A program made the translations under genes and the position numbers. This document shows, piece after piece, positions 43,231 to 51,863 of a stretch of DNA of 64,000 nucleotides. This DNA comes from Fibrobacter sp. Lineage in GTDB: Bacteria > Fibrobacterota > Fibrobacteria > Fibrobacterales > Fibrobacteraceae. Location of the stretch: contig JAILDK010000037.1 in NCBI GenBank assembly GCA_024689485.1, positions 1 through 64,000 of the forward strand. Direction: 5' to 3'. Under the pieces are notes generated by a model. The model was not told the DNA's origin, did not search any database, and saw only the letters and a program-made list of their open reading frames with translations. How positions within the stretch are numbered: position 1 is the first letter of the stretch; each line of letters begins with the position of its first letter.

Positions 43231-45546
43231 TTAATCTCGTGTGAACGGTGAAAGGAGGAAGCACGCGGAAATGCCGAGCAACACGGCCAAGCCCAAAACC
43301 GACACAGGGGCAAATCCGCTGAGCGAAAGAGTCCCGAACGAAATCAAGGTCGTCGCTGCGGAAAGCATCACGGCAAAAGCCGTTGAATCCGTGTGATTTC
43401 GCGCATCCTTAAAGAAAAGCGCGTAGTCGATTCCAATGCCGAGAACGAGAATCAAGCCGGTAATTGCAAAGAAATTAACCGGAATTTGCAGATAACCGAA
43501 CATCGACAGCGTAAAGAGGCAGGCGAGCACCGGAGCGCGCACAATTCGCAAGGAATTTCGCCAAGAAAACACGAACGAAAGAATAAAGCAGACCGCAAAA
43601 TACGCAAAGGCGACGAGCGAAAGCGCCGTGAGCGAAAGTTCCGTCAAAGCGGAGTTCACTTCCTGCATCTTGTTCACCGCGTAGATGCCGTTCGACGGAT
43701 CTGCGTAATCCTTCGGGTTGAACATTTCGGACGCGTGCATCGGAAGGACGGCGCTGTAATACTTGCCCGAAATTTCTCCGATCCAGAGCATGTCGCGGAC
43801 GCTCGCCAGCTGTTCCGGAAGAGCTTCGAATTCCGCAGTGTTTTCATCCATTTCCACGGCGGCAAAGAGCTTTTTGCGCGGATTTTTGACAGGCTTGATC
43901 TGGAGCTGTTTGCAAAGGTCCTTGTAGCGGAGAGGAAGCGCTCTTGAAAGCAGAGAATCCAGAGCGGTCCGTTTTGCCGAAGACGGTGAAAAATCCGAGA
44001 AGGCGAGGTGCGACTTCAAAAGGGTGTCCCGTTCCGCTTCCCGGAGCTTTTCCGTCAGCGTTTCTTCCTTTTGCAGCACTTCTTCGACCGAGCTTCCGCT
44101 GACGATGAAATACGTCGGAGCGATGCCCGAATTCATCCACTTCGCAACCTTCATTTCCGAAGCGCCGAGTTCCGGGGCGACCGTGTACATGGAGCGGATA
44201 TCCGTCTGCACGTTCAGCTGAACAAAGCCCGGAACAAGAGCACCAGCCGCTACCACAAAAATGATGTAACGGGCGATCTTCGGAATGCGTTCGAGCTTGG
44301 AGTACCCCGCAAGAATCACCTGGGCGATCTTCAGCGGGAACTTCTTTTCGTTTTGCAACTTTTCCGACACGACCGGGAACACGAGCAAAACAGAAAGGAG
44401 CGCACTGGCAAGACCCACCATCGAGAAGAACGCCATCTGACGGAGAATCGGAAAGTCCACAATCACGAGGGCGATGTAGCTGAGTTCCGTCGTCATAAAG
44501 CCGAGGAGCATGCTCTTGACCTGAGCTTCCTTATCGGCAAAATGGTGCAGGGCGTAGTCGATGCTCACACCGATCACGCTCGTTCCAAAGATAAACGTAA
44601 AGATGTGAATTTCATGGAAAGTCGCAAGCGTTGCGCCTGTCGCCGCAAGAATCGCCACCGCAATCGAACTGAGGGTCGTTACAATGGGAATCGCCGAACG
44701 GAAAACAAGCAGCAACAACAAAAGAACCGCCGCCGTCGAAATCCCCGAAATCCAACCGATTTCAACCTGAGCCTGTTTGGAACTCGAATAGCTGTGGAAC
44801 GGAACGCCGGATTTTTCTACGCGCAAGTTGGGGAATTCTTCCTGCAATTCTTCGATCGTATCATCCAAAATGCCAAGAATGTGATCACCCGAAGCAAACG
44901 CCGAAGCGTCTTGGGAAAGTTCCGCATTGATGAACACATAGGTTCTGCCGGAATCCTGCACGGTCAGCCTATCATCGCGGAGCGTCAAAGCGCTCGAAGA
45001 CATCGGCGTCATCGAAAGCAAACGTTCCTGCGCCGACTGTGAAAGCAAATACGGATCTTCTTCGAGGCGCGAAAGATCGCTCATCGGGAATGCCCCGTAA
45101 ACACGGGACAGCGCCTTGTTGTAAAAATGGTCCGCGACTTCAGCGTCTTCCATCGCAAGGATCGCCGGATCCTGCATCGAAAAACGACGGTCAAAAAGGA
45201 ACTTGGAAATTTCGTCCATCGACAAAGCGTCCACCATCCAAGAGGCGGAACGGATCTGCTTATTCGCTAAAAGCGTGTGACCGATGCGGTCCGCCGCCGT
45301 CTTTGCCACCGTGAAATCCGAGTCTCCGACAAAGAGCATCATCCGGGAAGAAGTTCGAGCCGTCAGGACATTTTCCGCCGCATGGATTTCCGGAGTCATT
45401 TCAGATTCCGGAACGATCGAATACAAATTCTTATCGATCTTCCACGGGTACGCAATCACCACCGCGACAATCAGCGCGATGTGCAAAAACGCCCAAAGGC
45501 CCACGTTAAAGTAACGCTTCTTACTTTCCGGACTGTTTAAATTCAT
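43231..45546 (-). CDS. apeM: MMPL/RND-type exporter (ApeM-like)
   Basis: 771 residues with two repeats of one helix, a large periplasmic loop and about five further helices, the MMPL layout. Typical helix-4-like segments are SVIGVSIDYALHHFADKE and LVLGIGIDYALFF. In aryl-polyene clusters this protein is the predicted carrier of the finished lipid from the inner membrane to the periplasm, working with the LolA-like protein. The start overlaps the end of the LolA-like gene by 26 bases. Confidence 0.88.
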   Translation of the reverse strand: MNLNSPESKKRYFNVGLWAFLHIALIVAVVIAYPWKIDKNLYSIVPESEMTPEIHAAENVLTARTSSRMMLFVGDSDFTVAKTAADRIGHTLLANKQIRSASWMVDALSMDEISKFLFDRRFSMQDPAILAMEDAEVADHFYNKALSRVYGAFPMSDLSRLEEDPYLLSQSAQERLLSMTPMSSSALTLRDDRLTVQDSGRTYVFINAELSQDASAFASGDHILGILDDTIEELQEEFPNLRVEKSGVPFHSYSSSKQAQVEIGWISGISTAAVLLLLLLVFRSAIPIVTTLSSIAVAILAATGATLATFHEIHIFTFIFGTSVIGVSIDYALHHFADKEAQVKSMLLGFMTTELSYIALVIVDFPILRQMAFFSMVGLASALLSVLLVFPVVSEKLQNEKKFPLKIAQVILAGYSKLERIPKIARYIIFVVAAGALVPGFVQLNVQTDIRSMYTVAPELGASEMKVAKWMNSGIAPTYFIVSGSSVEEVLQKEETLTEKLREAERDTLLKSHLAFSDFSPSSAKRTALDSLLSRALPLRYKDLCKQLQIKPVKNPRKKLFAAVEMDENTAEFEALPEQLASVRDMLWIGEISGKYYSAVLPMHASEMFNPKDYADPSNGIYAVNKMQEVNSALTELSLTALSLVAFAYFAVCFILSFVFSWRNSLRIVRAPVLACLFTLSMFGYLQIPVNFFAITGLILVLGIGIDYALFFKDARNHTDSTAFAVMLSAATTLISFGTLSLSGFAPVSVLGLAVLLGISACFLLSPFTRD

Positions 45547-46120
45547 AAGTCAGAATGTTTCCTTCACCGTCGACGAGTTCCACCTTTTTCAAATCCTTGT
45601 CCCCTTCGAGGACAATCGAGGCAATGGCTTTTTGAATGGTCTTTTCCTTGGGAACAAGGCCCACCTTCCAGCCTTTTTTCTGCTGCAGAAAATACAGTTC
45701 AAAGCGATTCTGCAAAACGGCGATGTTTCCACCGAGAACGGCGCGCATCGAAGTCGCAATTTCGCGGAAGATCACATTGTCCGCAGAAGCCATTTCCGTT
45801 TTGGAACCGTCCGGATTTGTCTGCACAACGCCCGAATCCGAAATCACGAGTTTGGACGCAAAAGGTTTTTCCATGTCCCACGTGATTCCGTTCTTCTGCG
45901 AAATTTCAAACTTGCCCGAAGAGGTAAACGTGCGTTTGATCTTGACCACGGTACGCTTTTGCGTAAAGGTTCCGCTGACCGTTTCCGAAGCGGAAAGGAC
46001 CTGCATCACCTTTTGGACTTCCGGAGATTCCAAATTCGCCGGAGACTTCCAAATCGCTGCGTCCGCGGCAAAGAGTGTCGCTCCGCAAATCAAGAGTGCC
46101 GTTAAAAAAGACTTATGCAT
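45521..46120 (-). CDS. apeL: LolA-like periplasmic carrier (ApeL-like)
   Basis: 199 residues with a signal peptide (residues 1-19). The mature chain has the LolA pattern: SGTFTQKRTV, GKFEISQKNGITWDMEKPF and a later DLKKVELVDGEGN. It should bind a lipid product in the periplasm and pass it to the outer-membrane lipoprotein. I chose the ATG at 46120. The longer in-frame start at 46159 lies in the thioesterase gene. Confidence 0.84.
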   Translation of the reverse strand: MHKSFLTALLICGATLFAADAAIWKSPANLESPEVQKVMQVLSASETVSGTFTQKRTVVKIKRTFTSSGKFEISQKNGITWDMEKPFASKLVISDSGVVQTNPDGSKTEMASADNVIFREIATSMRAVLGGNIAVLQNRFELYFLQQKKGWKVGLVPKEKTIQKAIASIVLEGDKDLKKVELVDGEGNILTYEFKQSGK

Positions 46121-46550
46121 TTTCTTCCTTTGCCAAAGCCGCCTTGACCTTTTCCACAAAATCCGGCGGCGTCGAGAACATCGATTCCTTTGTCGAAATC
46201 TTGACCGCCATCTGCGTGCTTTCTGCCTTGGTAATCACCTTGCCCGTTTCAAGGTCGATGAATCTGTACTTGAGCTTCATGCAAACATCATATTCGATGA
46301 GAGAAACTTCCACGCGTACCTTCTGCATAAAGCGGAGCGGTCGAATGTACTTGAGGCTCATTTCGACGACAGGCCAAGCGTAGCCCGCCTTTTCCATTTC
46401 GTAGTAGTCGTACTTGATTTTGGTCAGCAAAGCACAGCGGGCGGTTTCCATGTACTTCACATAGTTTCCATGCCAAACAACATTCATCGGATCCAAGTCA
46501 TAAAATTGGACTTCGATATCCGCGTAGGCTTTCAAGATTTTTTCGCTCAT
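46113..46550 (-). CDS. apeK: Acyl-CoA/ACP thioesterase, 4HBT hot-dog family (ApeK-like)
   Basis: 145 residues. The motif YDLDPMNVVWHGNYVKYME matches the 4-hydroxybenzoyl-CoA thioesterase family with its catalytic Asp. It may release the polyene from ACP or edit wrongly loaded carriers. It overlaps the acyltransferase gene by four bases and the LolA-like gene by eight. Confidence 0.85.
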   Translation of the reverse strand: MSEKILKAYADIEVQFYDLDPMNVVWHGNYVKYMETARCALLTKIKYDYYEMEKAGYAWPVVEMSLKYIRPLRFMQKVRVEVSLIEYDVCMKLKYRFIDLETGKVITKAESTQMAVKISTKESMFSTPPDFVEKVKAALAKEENA

Positions 46551-47509
46551 GTCGATTCTCCTTTCTGCCAGAAGTTGTAGAAATTATACCACTGATACGG
46601 ATGTTCCAAGCAGAACTTTTCCAAGTGCGAAGCGTATTCCACGGCGAGATTTGCCATCTGCTGTTTTTGTTCGGAACGTTTTCCCCCGAGTTCTGTCTTG
46701 GAGCGGATAATGTGGAATTCATAGGGCGACGTGATGTCTAAATCTTTTTTGCGGAACGCAAAAATGAAATAGACAGGCGCCTTCAAAATGTTGGCGAGGG
46801 CAAAGGAACCTTCCGGGAACTCGGCGGCGTCGCCTAAAAAGTTCAACGGAATAAAACGGTTCTGCGAATTCGCCGAAGTTCTGTCGCCCGCGATCGCGAC
46901 GAGGTTTCCCGCCTGGATTTTTTCGCGCATGTCGATTGCCGTATCGACGCCGATCGAATTCGCGTCAAAGCTGTTCGTCATCAGCTCGGGATTCAGTTCG
47001 CGGAGAAGAGCGTTAAAGCACTTTGTTCCCGAAAAATCGACGACCGGGAAAACCTGAAAATCGCGTTTTGTATGCTCTTTGTGATAGCCCGTCAGGGAAC
47101 GCATCGCTTCGATGTTTCCCAGGTGCGAGCAAAGGATAAAAGCGCCTTTACCGCTGTCGAGCAAGTTCACCAAATCGTCGATGTCATCGTTCTGCGTTTC
47201 GAGTTCTGAAAGAGACATCTTCCCAGCCCAGCCTCGAATCTTTTCGATCATCGAAAGGGCAAAGGCGAGAATGTGACGGTACACGGCAAAAGGCGGAATC
47301 TTTTTGCCCTTCATCTTCGACACATGTTCCAGGAACAGGCGCGAACGTTTGCGTACCGGAGCGGCCCCCAAGTAAAAGAAGAACACGACAACGGCGACAA
47401 TCAATTCTACGAGTTTACGCGGCAGGTGAATCGTCACCCACAGCATAAAACGGAATTCCCACGCCGTCTTCGAGGCTTCTTCAATTTGAGACCAGTGTTC
47501 TTCAGCCAT
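46547..47509 (-). CDS. LpxL/HtrB-type acyltransferase (acyltransferase half of ApeJ)
   Basis: 320 residues, membrane-associated (hydrophobic stretch about 35-52). The acyltransferase motif CSHLGNIEAMR (HX4E) and later GDRTSANSQ place it in the lipid-A acyltransferase superfamily. In E. coli the glycosyltransferase and acyltransferase are one protein (ApeJ). Here they are two genes that overlap by eight bases. It is predicted to join the polyene or a fatty acid to a glycosylated carrier. Confidence 0.85.
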   Translation of the reverse strand: MAEEHWSQIEEASKTAWEFRFMLWVTIHLPRKLVELIVAVVVFFFYLGAAPVRKRSRLFLEHVSKMKGKKIPPFAVYRHILAFALSMIEKIRGWAGKMSLSELETQNDDIDDLVNLLDSGKGAFILCSHLGNIEAMRSLTGYHKEHTKRDFQVFPVVDFSGTKCFNALLRELNPELMTNSFDANSIGVDTAIDMREKIQAGNLVAIAGDRTSANSQNRFIPLNFLGDAAEFPEGSFALANILKAPVYFIFAFRKKDLDITSPYEFHIIRSKTELGGKRSEQKQQMANLAVEYASHLEKFCLEHPYQWYNFYNFWQKGEST

Positions 47510-48242
47510 GTTTTCTCTTCTGCAATAAAAGCTTGGGAAGACGCAAAAGCATGCCGCAGCAAAGGCGTGTGTGCAGCAGCGAAATTTCCACGTTATCGTG
47601 CAACAGGCGGAAGTTCGAAACGCCGTTTTCCGGGTAAATCACCTTGACCGGGTAGAAGAACATCTTGACGTTTGCCCAGGAAAGGCGCACGAGGATTTCA
47701 ATGTCAAAGCCCATGCGGAGCGTCTTCAAATTTTTCAGCACCGGCACCGTCGCCTGCAGCGGGTAAACGCGAAAACCGCACATCGCATCCGGAATCTGCT
47801 TTGAAAGCGTTTCGATTGCAACCCAGAAGTTCGTAATCTTACGGCCCATTTCGCGTTCCTTGGGAACGCTTGCGTCGTACTGCGGAAAGCCTCCGATAAG
47901 ACCTTCCGGATGTTTACGCGCCGCCTTCAGCAAGAACGGTATCATCGAAGGATCGTGCTGGCCATCGGCATCGATTTGCAGAGCGTGGGTAAAGCCCGCC
48001 TTCAGAGCTTCGGTACAGGCGGTGCGAACAGCGCCGCCCTTTCCCATGTTCACACTGTGCGAAACAACCATCACGTTCGGAATTTCTTGACCGACTCTCT
48101 GCAGCACCTGCAAAGCTTCGGGCGTGTTACCGTCATCGACAATGATCACCGGCAAATTCTGAGCGTGCAAACTTTGAACAACCGCACGGACCGTGTTTTC
48201 GTGGCGGTAAACGGGGACAATAGCGCAGGGTTTGAATTCCAT
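47502..48242 (-). CDS. Family 2 glycosyltransferase (glycosyltransferase half of ApeJ)
   Basis: 246 residues, GT-A fold. The N-terminal AIVPVYRHENTV, the VDDG sugar-nucleotide loop and IDADGQHD (metal-binding DxD) are intact. No transmembrane segment apart from a weakly hydrophobic C-terminus. It probably adds a sugar in the lipid anchor of the pigment. The start shares a base with the stop of the large fusion gene. Confidence 0.87.
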   Translation of the reverse strand: MEFKPCAIVPVYRHENTVRAVVQSLHAQNLPVIIVDDGNTPEALQVLQRVGQEIPNVMVVSHSVNMGKGGAVRTACTEALKAGFTHALQIDADGQHDPSMIPFLLKAARKHPEGLIGGFPQYDASVPKEREMGRKITNFWVAIETLSKQIPDAMCGFRVYPLQATVPVLKNLKTLRMGFDIEILVRLSWANVKMFFYPVKVIYPENGVSNFRLLHDNVEISLLHTRLCCGMLLRLPKLLLQKRKHG

Positions 48243-50551
48243 TATGCGTTTTCCTTTTTCAGCACAATCGTGCCGCCGGAACAGGTTTTACCATCTTCTC
48301 CCGTAATCTTGAATGCGAGCTTTCCCGTATCCGGGGAATAAGTCTCTTCGATCGTCACCGGGTGTTCCGGGAAAATCGGATTCGAGAATTTGACGCGCTG
48401 CATTTTTTCGATTGTCGTCGGGAGCTTCATAAAGCCTCGGAAGAAACGCAGAATCAAATCGATCTGGACTACAGCCGGGAGCAACTTGAATTCCGGGAAG
48501 TGACCATCGTAATAATCGCTCGTCGAGGGGATTACCATTTTGACGGTCAGCACGTTGCCTTCCAAGTGATACTTGAGAATTTTGAAATTCGGGGATTCGG
48601 GAATTTCGAACAAAGCCTGTACCTCGCGCGTTTTGATTTTTCCCATGCCATCTTGCGGAAGCTCTTCCAGGTAGCGCCATTTTTTCGGCTGCACCGTGTT
48701 TTCGAGGAATCCCGAAAGATGCTGCTTAAAGAAAGCGTTGATGTCTTTTTTCTCCTCGCCCTTAAACCGAGCGTTACCTTCGTCGTTCAGCACAATCGCC
48801 GCAGCGAGGAACTGGCGCTTGCCCGTCATCGGCACCACGCGCACATCGCGCACGACTCCGGTCTGACGCAAACGGTTTTCCACTTCCGGAAGGGAAATGC
48901 GCTTTTCTTCGATCTTCACAATCGAATCGGCACGGCCCATCAGCTGGAACGTTCCGTCGTCTTCAATCTTTCCCAGGTCACCCGTCACAAAGCCGCCGAT
49001 ATCCGTGTAAGAGGAATCGATTTTCAGGCAACCGTTTTCCGCAAACGAAATCTTGTTCGGCGGAACGGGCGTCCACAGCTTCTTTTCCCGAATACGGCGG
49101 GTCGCAATCGCACCGGCTTCCGTGCAGCCGTAAATTTCCTGCACGCCGTTGCCCGAAAGTTCTTCGACTCTGTTCGCCACTTCATCTGGCAAGAGTCCAC
49201 CGGCAGAAAGCCAGAAAGGCGGCTTCTTGAACGGCAAAGGTTCTTTGCGGTTGGCGGCAAGGCGTTTTAAGAAGGCAGGGCTCGCCACGATCACAGCGGG
49301 TTCCTTCACAATCTGTTCCAGTTCTTCCGGGAATTCAAAACGCACGCGACGAATCGGAAGCCCCGCAGAAATCGGCACAAAGATCGAGAACGCCATGCCG
49401 TAAATGTGGTGATGGTTCACCGTCATGTAAAAGTTGCGGTTCGCAAATCCAGCGGCAAAACGTTCCGCGAGAGCGTTCGCTTCGTTTTCATATTGCCAGC
49501 CTTCCTTCGGGATTTCCTTTGGAATGCCGGTCGTGCCAGACGTGTACATCGCAGCCTTCGCCGCGTTGATGTCAAACGGCGTCCACGTATTTTTGGCCGT
49601 GTAGGTTTCGATGATCTTCGGAATCTGCAAAGCGCCTTCGGCTCCGGTATCGTTCAAGAAGCCGACGTCCGGCTTGCGAATTTCACGGATGAATTCCGGC
49701 TGGCGATTCGCGGAGAACAAAATCTTTTTTTGACTCTGGAAAAGCGCAAAGATCGCGACGAGGAAGTAGTAGACGTCGTCCGCGTTCAAGATCCAAGCGG
49801 TGTAAGGTTCCGCTTCGACCGCCTGGCGAACCTTGGAAACGTCCGCCTTGAAGTCTGCCCACGTTTTGACGTCGCCAGAAAGTCCCGCGCCGCTGAAGCA
49901 GACGACGGAATCGTCCGGGCGAGAGTCCGCTTCAATTTTCGAAAATGGAATGTAAGATTGTAATTGACTTTGTTTCATTTTACGAACTCCAATTTCAGCT
50001 ACAAAAAGAATTCCCATCAAGATGTATGAAATCAGACCGTTGTACAGCGACCAGATCTTCTCGTCTGCACACAGTACCGTCCACAGCGCAACGGATCCGT
50101 TCAGAATAAAAAAGATGCACCAGGTGAGCGTCACCCGGTCGCAGTAGCGTTCGACAGAACTCCTGTCCGCAGTCTGCAAAATTCGCTTGTCGGCAAAAGT
50201 CGCCAAGCGAAAAACAAAGCTCGGCTTTCGAAAGAGAGTCGCGCCAAAAAAGAAAAGCATCCCGACGTTCACAAGAACCGGATAGAACTTGAGAACGAGG
50301 GCGTTATCCAGCGCAAAAGCGGCTACACCACAAGCCAAAAGAAAGGCTACAAAGCAGCCTTCCTTCAGTCGCGATGCCGCTCCCGGCTGTTTTTTTCGCG
50401 AAGCTGATATTAAATGAAACGCCGCGAGAAGAAGCAACAAAATGCTCAACTTGCGCGGCGAAAGTCCCCAGAAGCGGAGACCGCAGAATACCAGAATCGG
50501 ATAAAGAACAGAAAGAACGGCGAAGAGGATCTTCCCCGCTACAGCCTTCAT
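48242..50551 (-). CDS. Triple fusion: membrane protein - AMP-forming acyl ligase - hot-dog dehydratase (ApeG-ApeH-ApeI)
   Basis: 769 residues. About 1-190 form several transmembrane helices of the COG4648-like type. About 192-650 are an AMP-forming ligase with P-loop MYTSGTTGIPKE and later YGCTEAGAIATR, predicted to activate the aromatic starter acid and load it on an ACP. About 655-769 are a FabZ/ApeI-like hot-dog domain (YYDGHFPEFKLLPAVVQID). In E. coli these are three adjacent genes in the same order. The frame is open throughout, with no internal stop, so this is a true fusion. The start overlaps the downstream ACP gene end by four bases. Confidence 0.9.
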   Translation of the reverse strand: MKAVAGKILFAVLSVLYPILVFCGLRFWGLSPRKLSILLLLLAAFHLISASRKKQPGAASRLKEGCFVAFLLACGVAAFALDNALVLKFYPVLVNVGMLFFFGATLFRKPSFVFRLATFADKRILQTADRSSVERYCDRVTLTWCIFFILNGSVALWTVLCADEKIWSLYNGLISYILMGILFVAEIGVRKMKQSQLQSYIPFSKIEADSRPDDSVVCFSGAGLSGDVKTWADFKADVSKVRQAVEAEPYTAWILNADDVYYFLVAIFALFQSQKKILFSANRQPEFIREIRKPDVGFLNDTGAEGALQIPKIIETYTAKNTWTPFDINAAKAAMYTSGTTGIPKEIPKEGWQYENEANALAERFAAGFANRNFYMTVNHHHIYGMAFSIFVPISAGLPIRRVRFEFPEELEQIVKEPAVIVASPAFLKRLAANRKEPLPFKKPPFWLSAGGLLPDEVANRVEELSGNGVQEIYGCTEAGAIATRRIREKKLWTPVPPNKISFAENGCLKIDSSYTDIGGFVTGDLGKIEDDGTFQLMGRADSIVKIEEKRISLPEVENRLRQTGVVRDVRVVPMTGKRQFLAAAIVLNDEGNARFKGEEKKDINAFFKQHLSGFLENTVQPKKWRYLEELPQDGMGKIKTREVQALFEIPESPNFKILKYHLEGNVLTVKMVIPSTSDYYDGHFPEFKLLPAVVQIDLILRFFRGFMKLPTTIEKMQRVKFSNPIFPEHPVTIEETYSPDTGKLAFKITGEDGKTCSGGTIVLKKENA

Positions 50552-50808
50552 TTCTTTTCTTCAGTACCCTGAGCGATATCGTAGATTCCGTCCACCACGT
50601 CCTGCAGCGTACGCATGCTCTTGAACACATCCGGGTCAATGTTGCGCGGAATGAACGTCTTGAGCTTCACGATCAGGTCTACGGCGTCGATGCTGTCGAG
50701 GTTCAGGTCTTCGTAAAGACGAGCTTCCGGGACAACCTTTTCCGGTTTCAGTTCAAAATCTTCGATGAGGGCTTCACGGATTTTGTCGTAAATCTGTTGC
50801 TTTTCCAT
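50548..50808 (-). CDS. apeF: Acyl carrier protein (ApeF-like)
   Basis: 86 residues, acidic four-helix carrier protein with the phosphopantetheine serine in LNLDSIDAVDL. It is the second of two ACPs at the head of the operon. One should carry the aryl starter and the other the growing chain. Which does which cannot be told from sequence. It starts four bases after the end of the first ACP gene. Confidence 0.9.
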   Translation of the reverse strand: MEKQQIYDKIREALIEDFELKPEKVVPEARLYEDLNLDSIDAVDLIVKLKTFIPRNIDPDVFKSMRTLQDVVDGIYDIAQGTEEKK

Positions 50809-50811
50809 GAC

Positions 50812-51087
50812 TTAGTCCTTTTTGTTGGCAGAGATGTATGCGGCAAGAGCGTCGATCGAAGCAAAGTGCTTACGCGTTTCTTCGTTCACCGTCGAGAAGG
50901 AGACACCAAAGTTGTCCTTGATGGCGATACCGAGTTCGAGAGCGTCAATGCTATCGAGTCCGAGACCGCGACCTTCCTTATTCTGGCCAAACAACGGGGC
51001 ATCGTCTTCGATGTCAGCCGGTGTGATATCCTCAAGTTCCAGTGCCTTGATCAGCACTTCCTTAATTTGTGTGTTCAATTCAGACAT
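50812..51087 (-). CDS. apeE: Acyl carrier protein (ApeE-like)
   Basis: 91 residues with the phosphopantetheine serine in LGLDSIDALEL. It is the first gene of the aryl-polyene operon on this strand. The 50-base A/T-rich gap before it (51088-51137) could hold a promoter (a TATATT-like box is visible on the minus strand), but transcription could also come from rpe. Confidence 0.9.
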   Translation of the reverse strand: MSELNTQIKEVLIKALELEDITPADIEDDAPLFGQNKEGRGLGLDSIDALELGIAIKDNFGVSFSTVNEETRKHFASIDALAAYISANKKD

Positions 51088-51137
51088 ATTGTTTTCCGTC
51101 CCAATAAAAAATGTGGACTCAAATATAAATAAAAAAA

Positions 51138-51788
51138 TTAAGAAACTGTTTCAACAAACTTACGACAAGTTAATTCAGGCGAATTTGTCTTAAAAATCGC
51201 GCTGCCGACGACAAAAATATTGGCGCCAGCCTTCTTCGCTTCCAGAATATTGTCGAGTTTGACACCGCCATCGATTTCGATATCGAGTTCCGGTTTCATT
51301 TCGCGCAAGGCACGGATTTTATCCAAACAATACGGGATCAGGCTCTGTCCACCAAATCCCGGATTCACAGACATGACAAGGACCATGTCCACAGAGTCGA
51401 GTACCCACTTGATGCTTTCAATCGGAGTCGCCGGGTTGATGCTCACGGCGGGCTTTGCACCGAGTTCGCGAATGCGGTTCAAAAGGCGGTCCAAATGAAT
51501 CGTCGATTCCGCCTGCACCGTCACATAACGCGCTCCGATTTTGACAAATTCGTCTACAAAAAGCTCAGGATTGTCAATCATCAAATGGCAGTCGAGGGGA
51601 AGCTTTGTCGCCTTACCGATCAAGCCCGAAATTCCCGGGCCAAAACTGATGTTCGGCACAAAGTGACCGTCCATGATGTCGAGGTGAACAAGTCCCGCGC
51701 CGCCGTTTTCAATAGCGGTGAGTTCGGACTGCAGGTTGAGGAAGTTTGCGTTCAAGACGCTCGGGGCAATGATTTGAGCTTGTTTCAT
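51138..51788 (-). CDS. rpe: Ribulose-phosphate 3-epimerase
   Basis: Interconverts ribulose 5-phosphate and xylulose 5-phosphate, 216 residues, cytoplasmic TIM barrel. Metal and catalytic blocks are intact: APSVLNANF, VHLDIMDGHFVPN, DCHLMI, VNPGFGGQ and the Asp in IDGGV. A frequent VHAE block reads VQAE here. It lies upstream of the ACPs on the same strand, and its link to pigment synthesis is probably only positional. Confidence 0.95.
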   Translation of the reverse strand: MKQAQIIAPSVLNANFLNLQSELTAIENGGAGLVHLDIMDGHFVPNISFGPGISGLIGKATKLPLDCHLMIDNPELFVDEFVKIGARYVTVQAESTIHLDRLLNRIRELGAKPAVSINPATPIESIKWVLDSVDMVLVMSVNPGFGGQSLIPYCLDKIRALREMKPELDIEIDGGVKLDNILEAKKAGANIFVVGSAIFKTNSPELTCRKFVETVS

Positions 51789-51805
51789 AATTCCAAATAT
51801 AGGTA

Positions 51806-51834
51806 TTGAGTGAAAATTATTTTTTTGTTATTAT
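51806..51834 (+). promoter_or_regulatory. Predicted sigma-70-type promoter of the histone-like/CBM48 gene
   Basis: TTGAGT (51806-51811) and TATTAT (51829-51834) are 17 bases apart, close to consensus in both boxes and spacing. The predicted start (near 51841) falls inside the TTGTTC/GAACAA palindrome. Confidence 0.55.
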
Positions 51835-51851
51835 TTGTTCACAACGAACAA
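51835..51851. promoter_or_regulatory. TTGTTC-N5-GAACAA palindrome, candidate operator
   Basis: A perfect 6-base inverted repeat with a 5-base centre covers the predicted transcription start and touches the strong AGGAGG ribosome-binding site (51851-51856). A repressor bound here would block initiation. In RNA the same sequence could form a hairpin next to the ribosome-binding site. Confidence 0.4.
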
Positions 51852-51863
51852 GGAGGTTGATTT

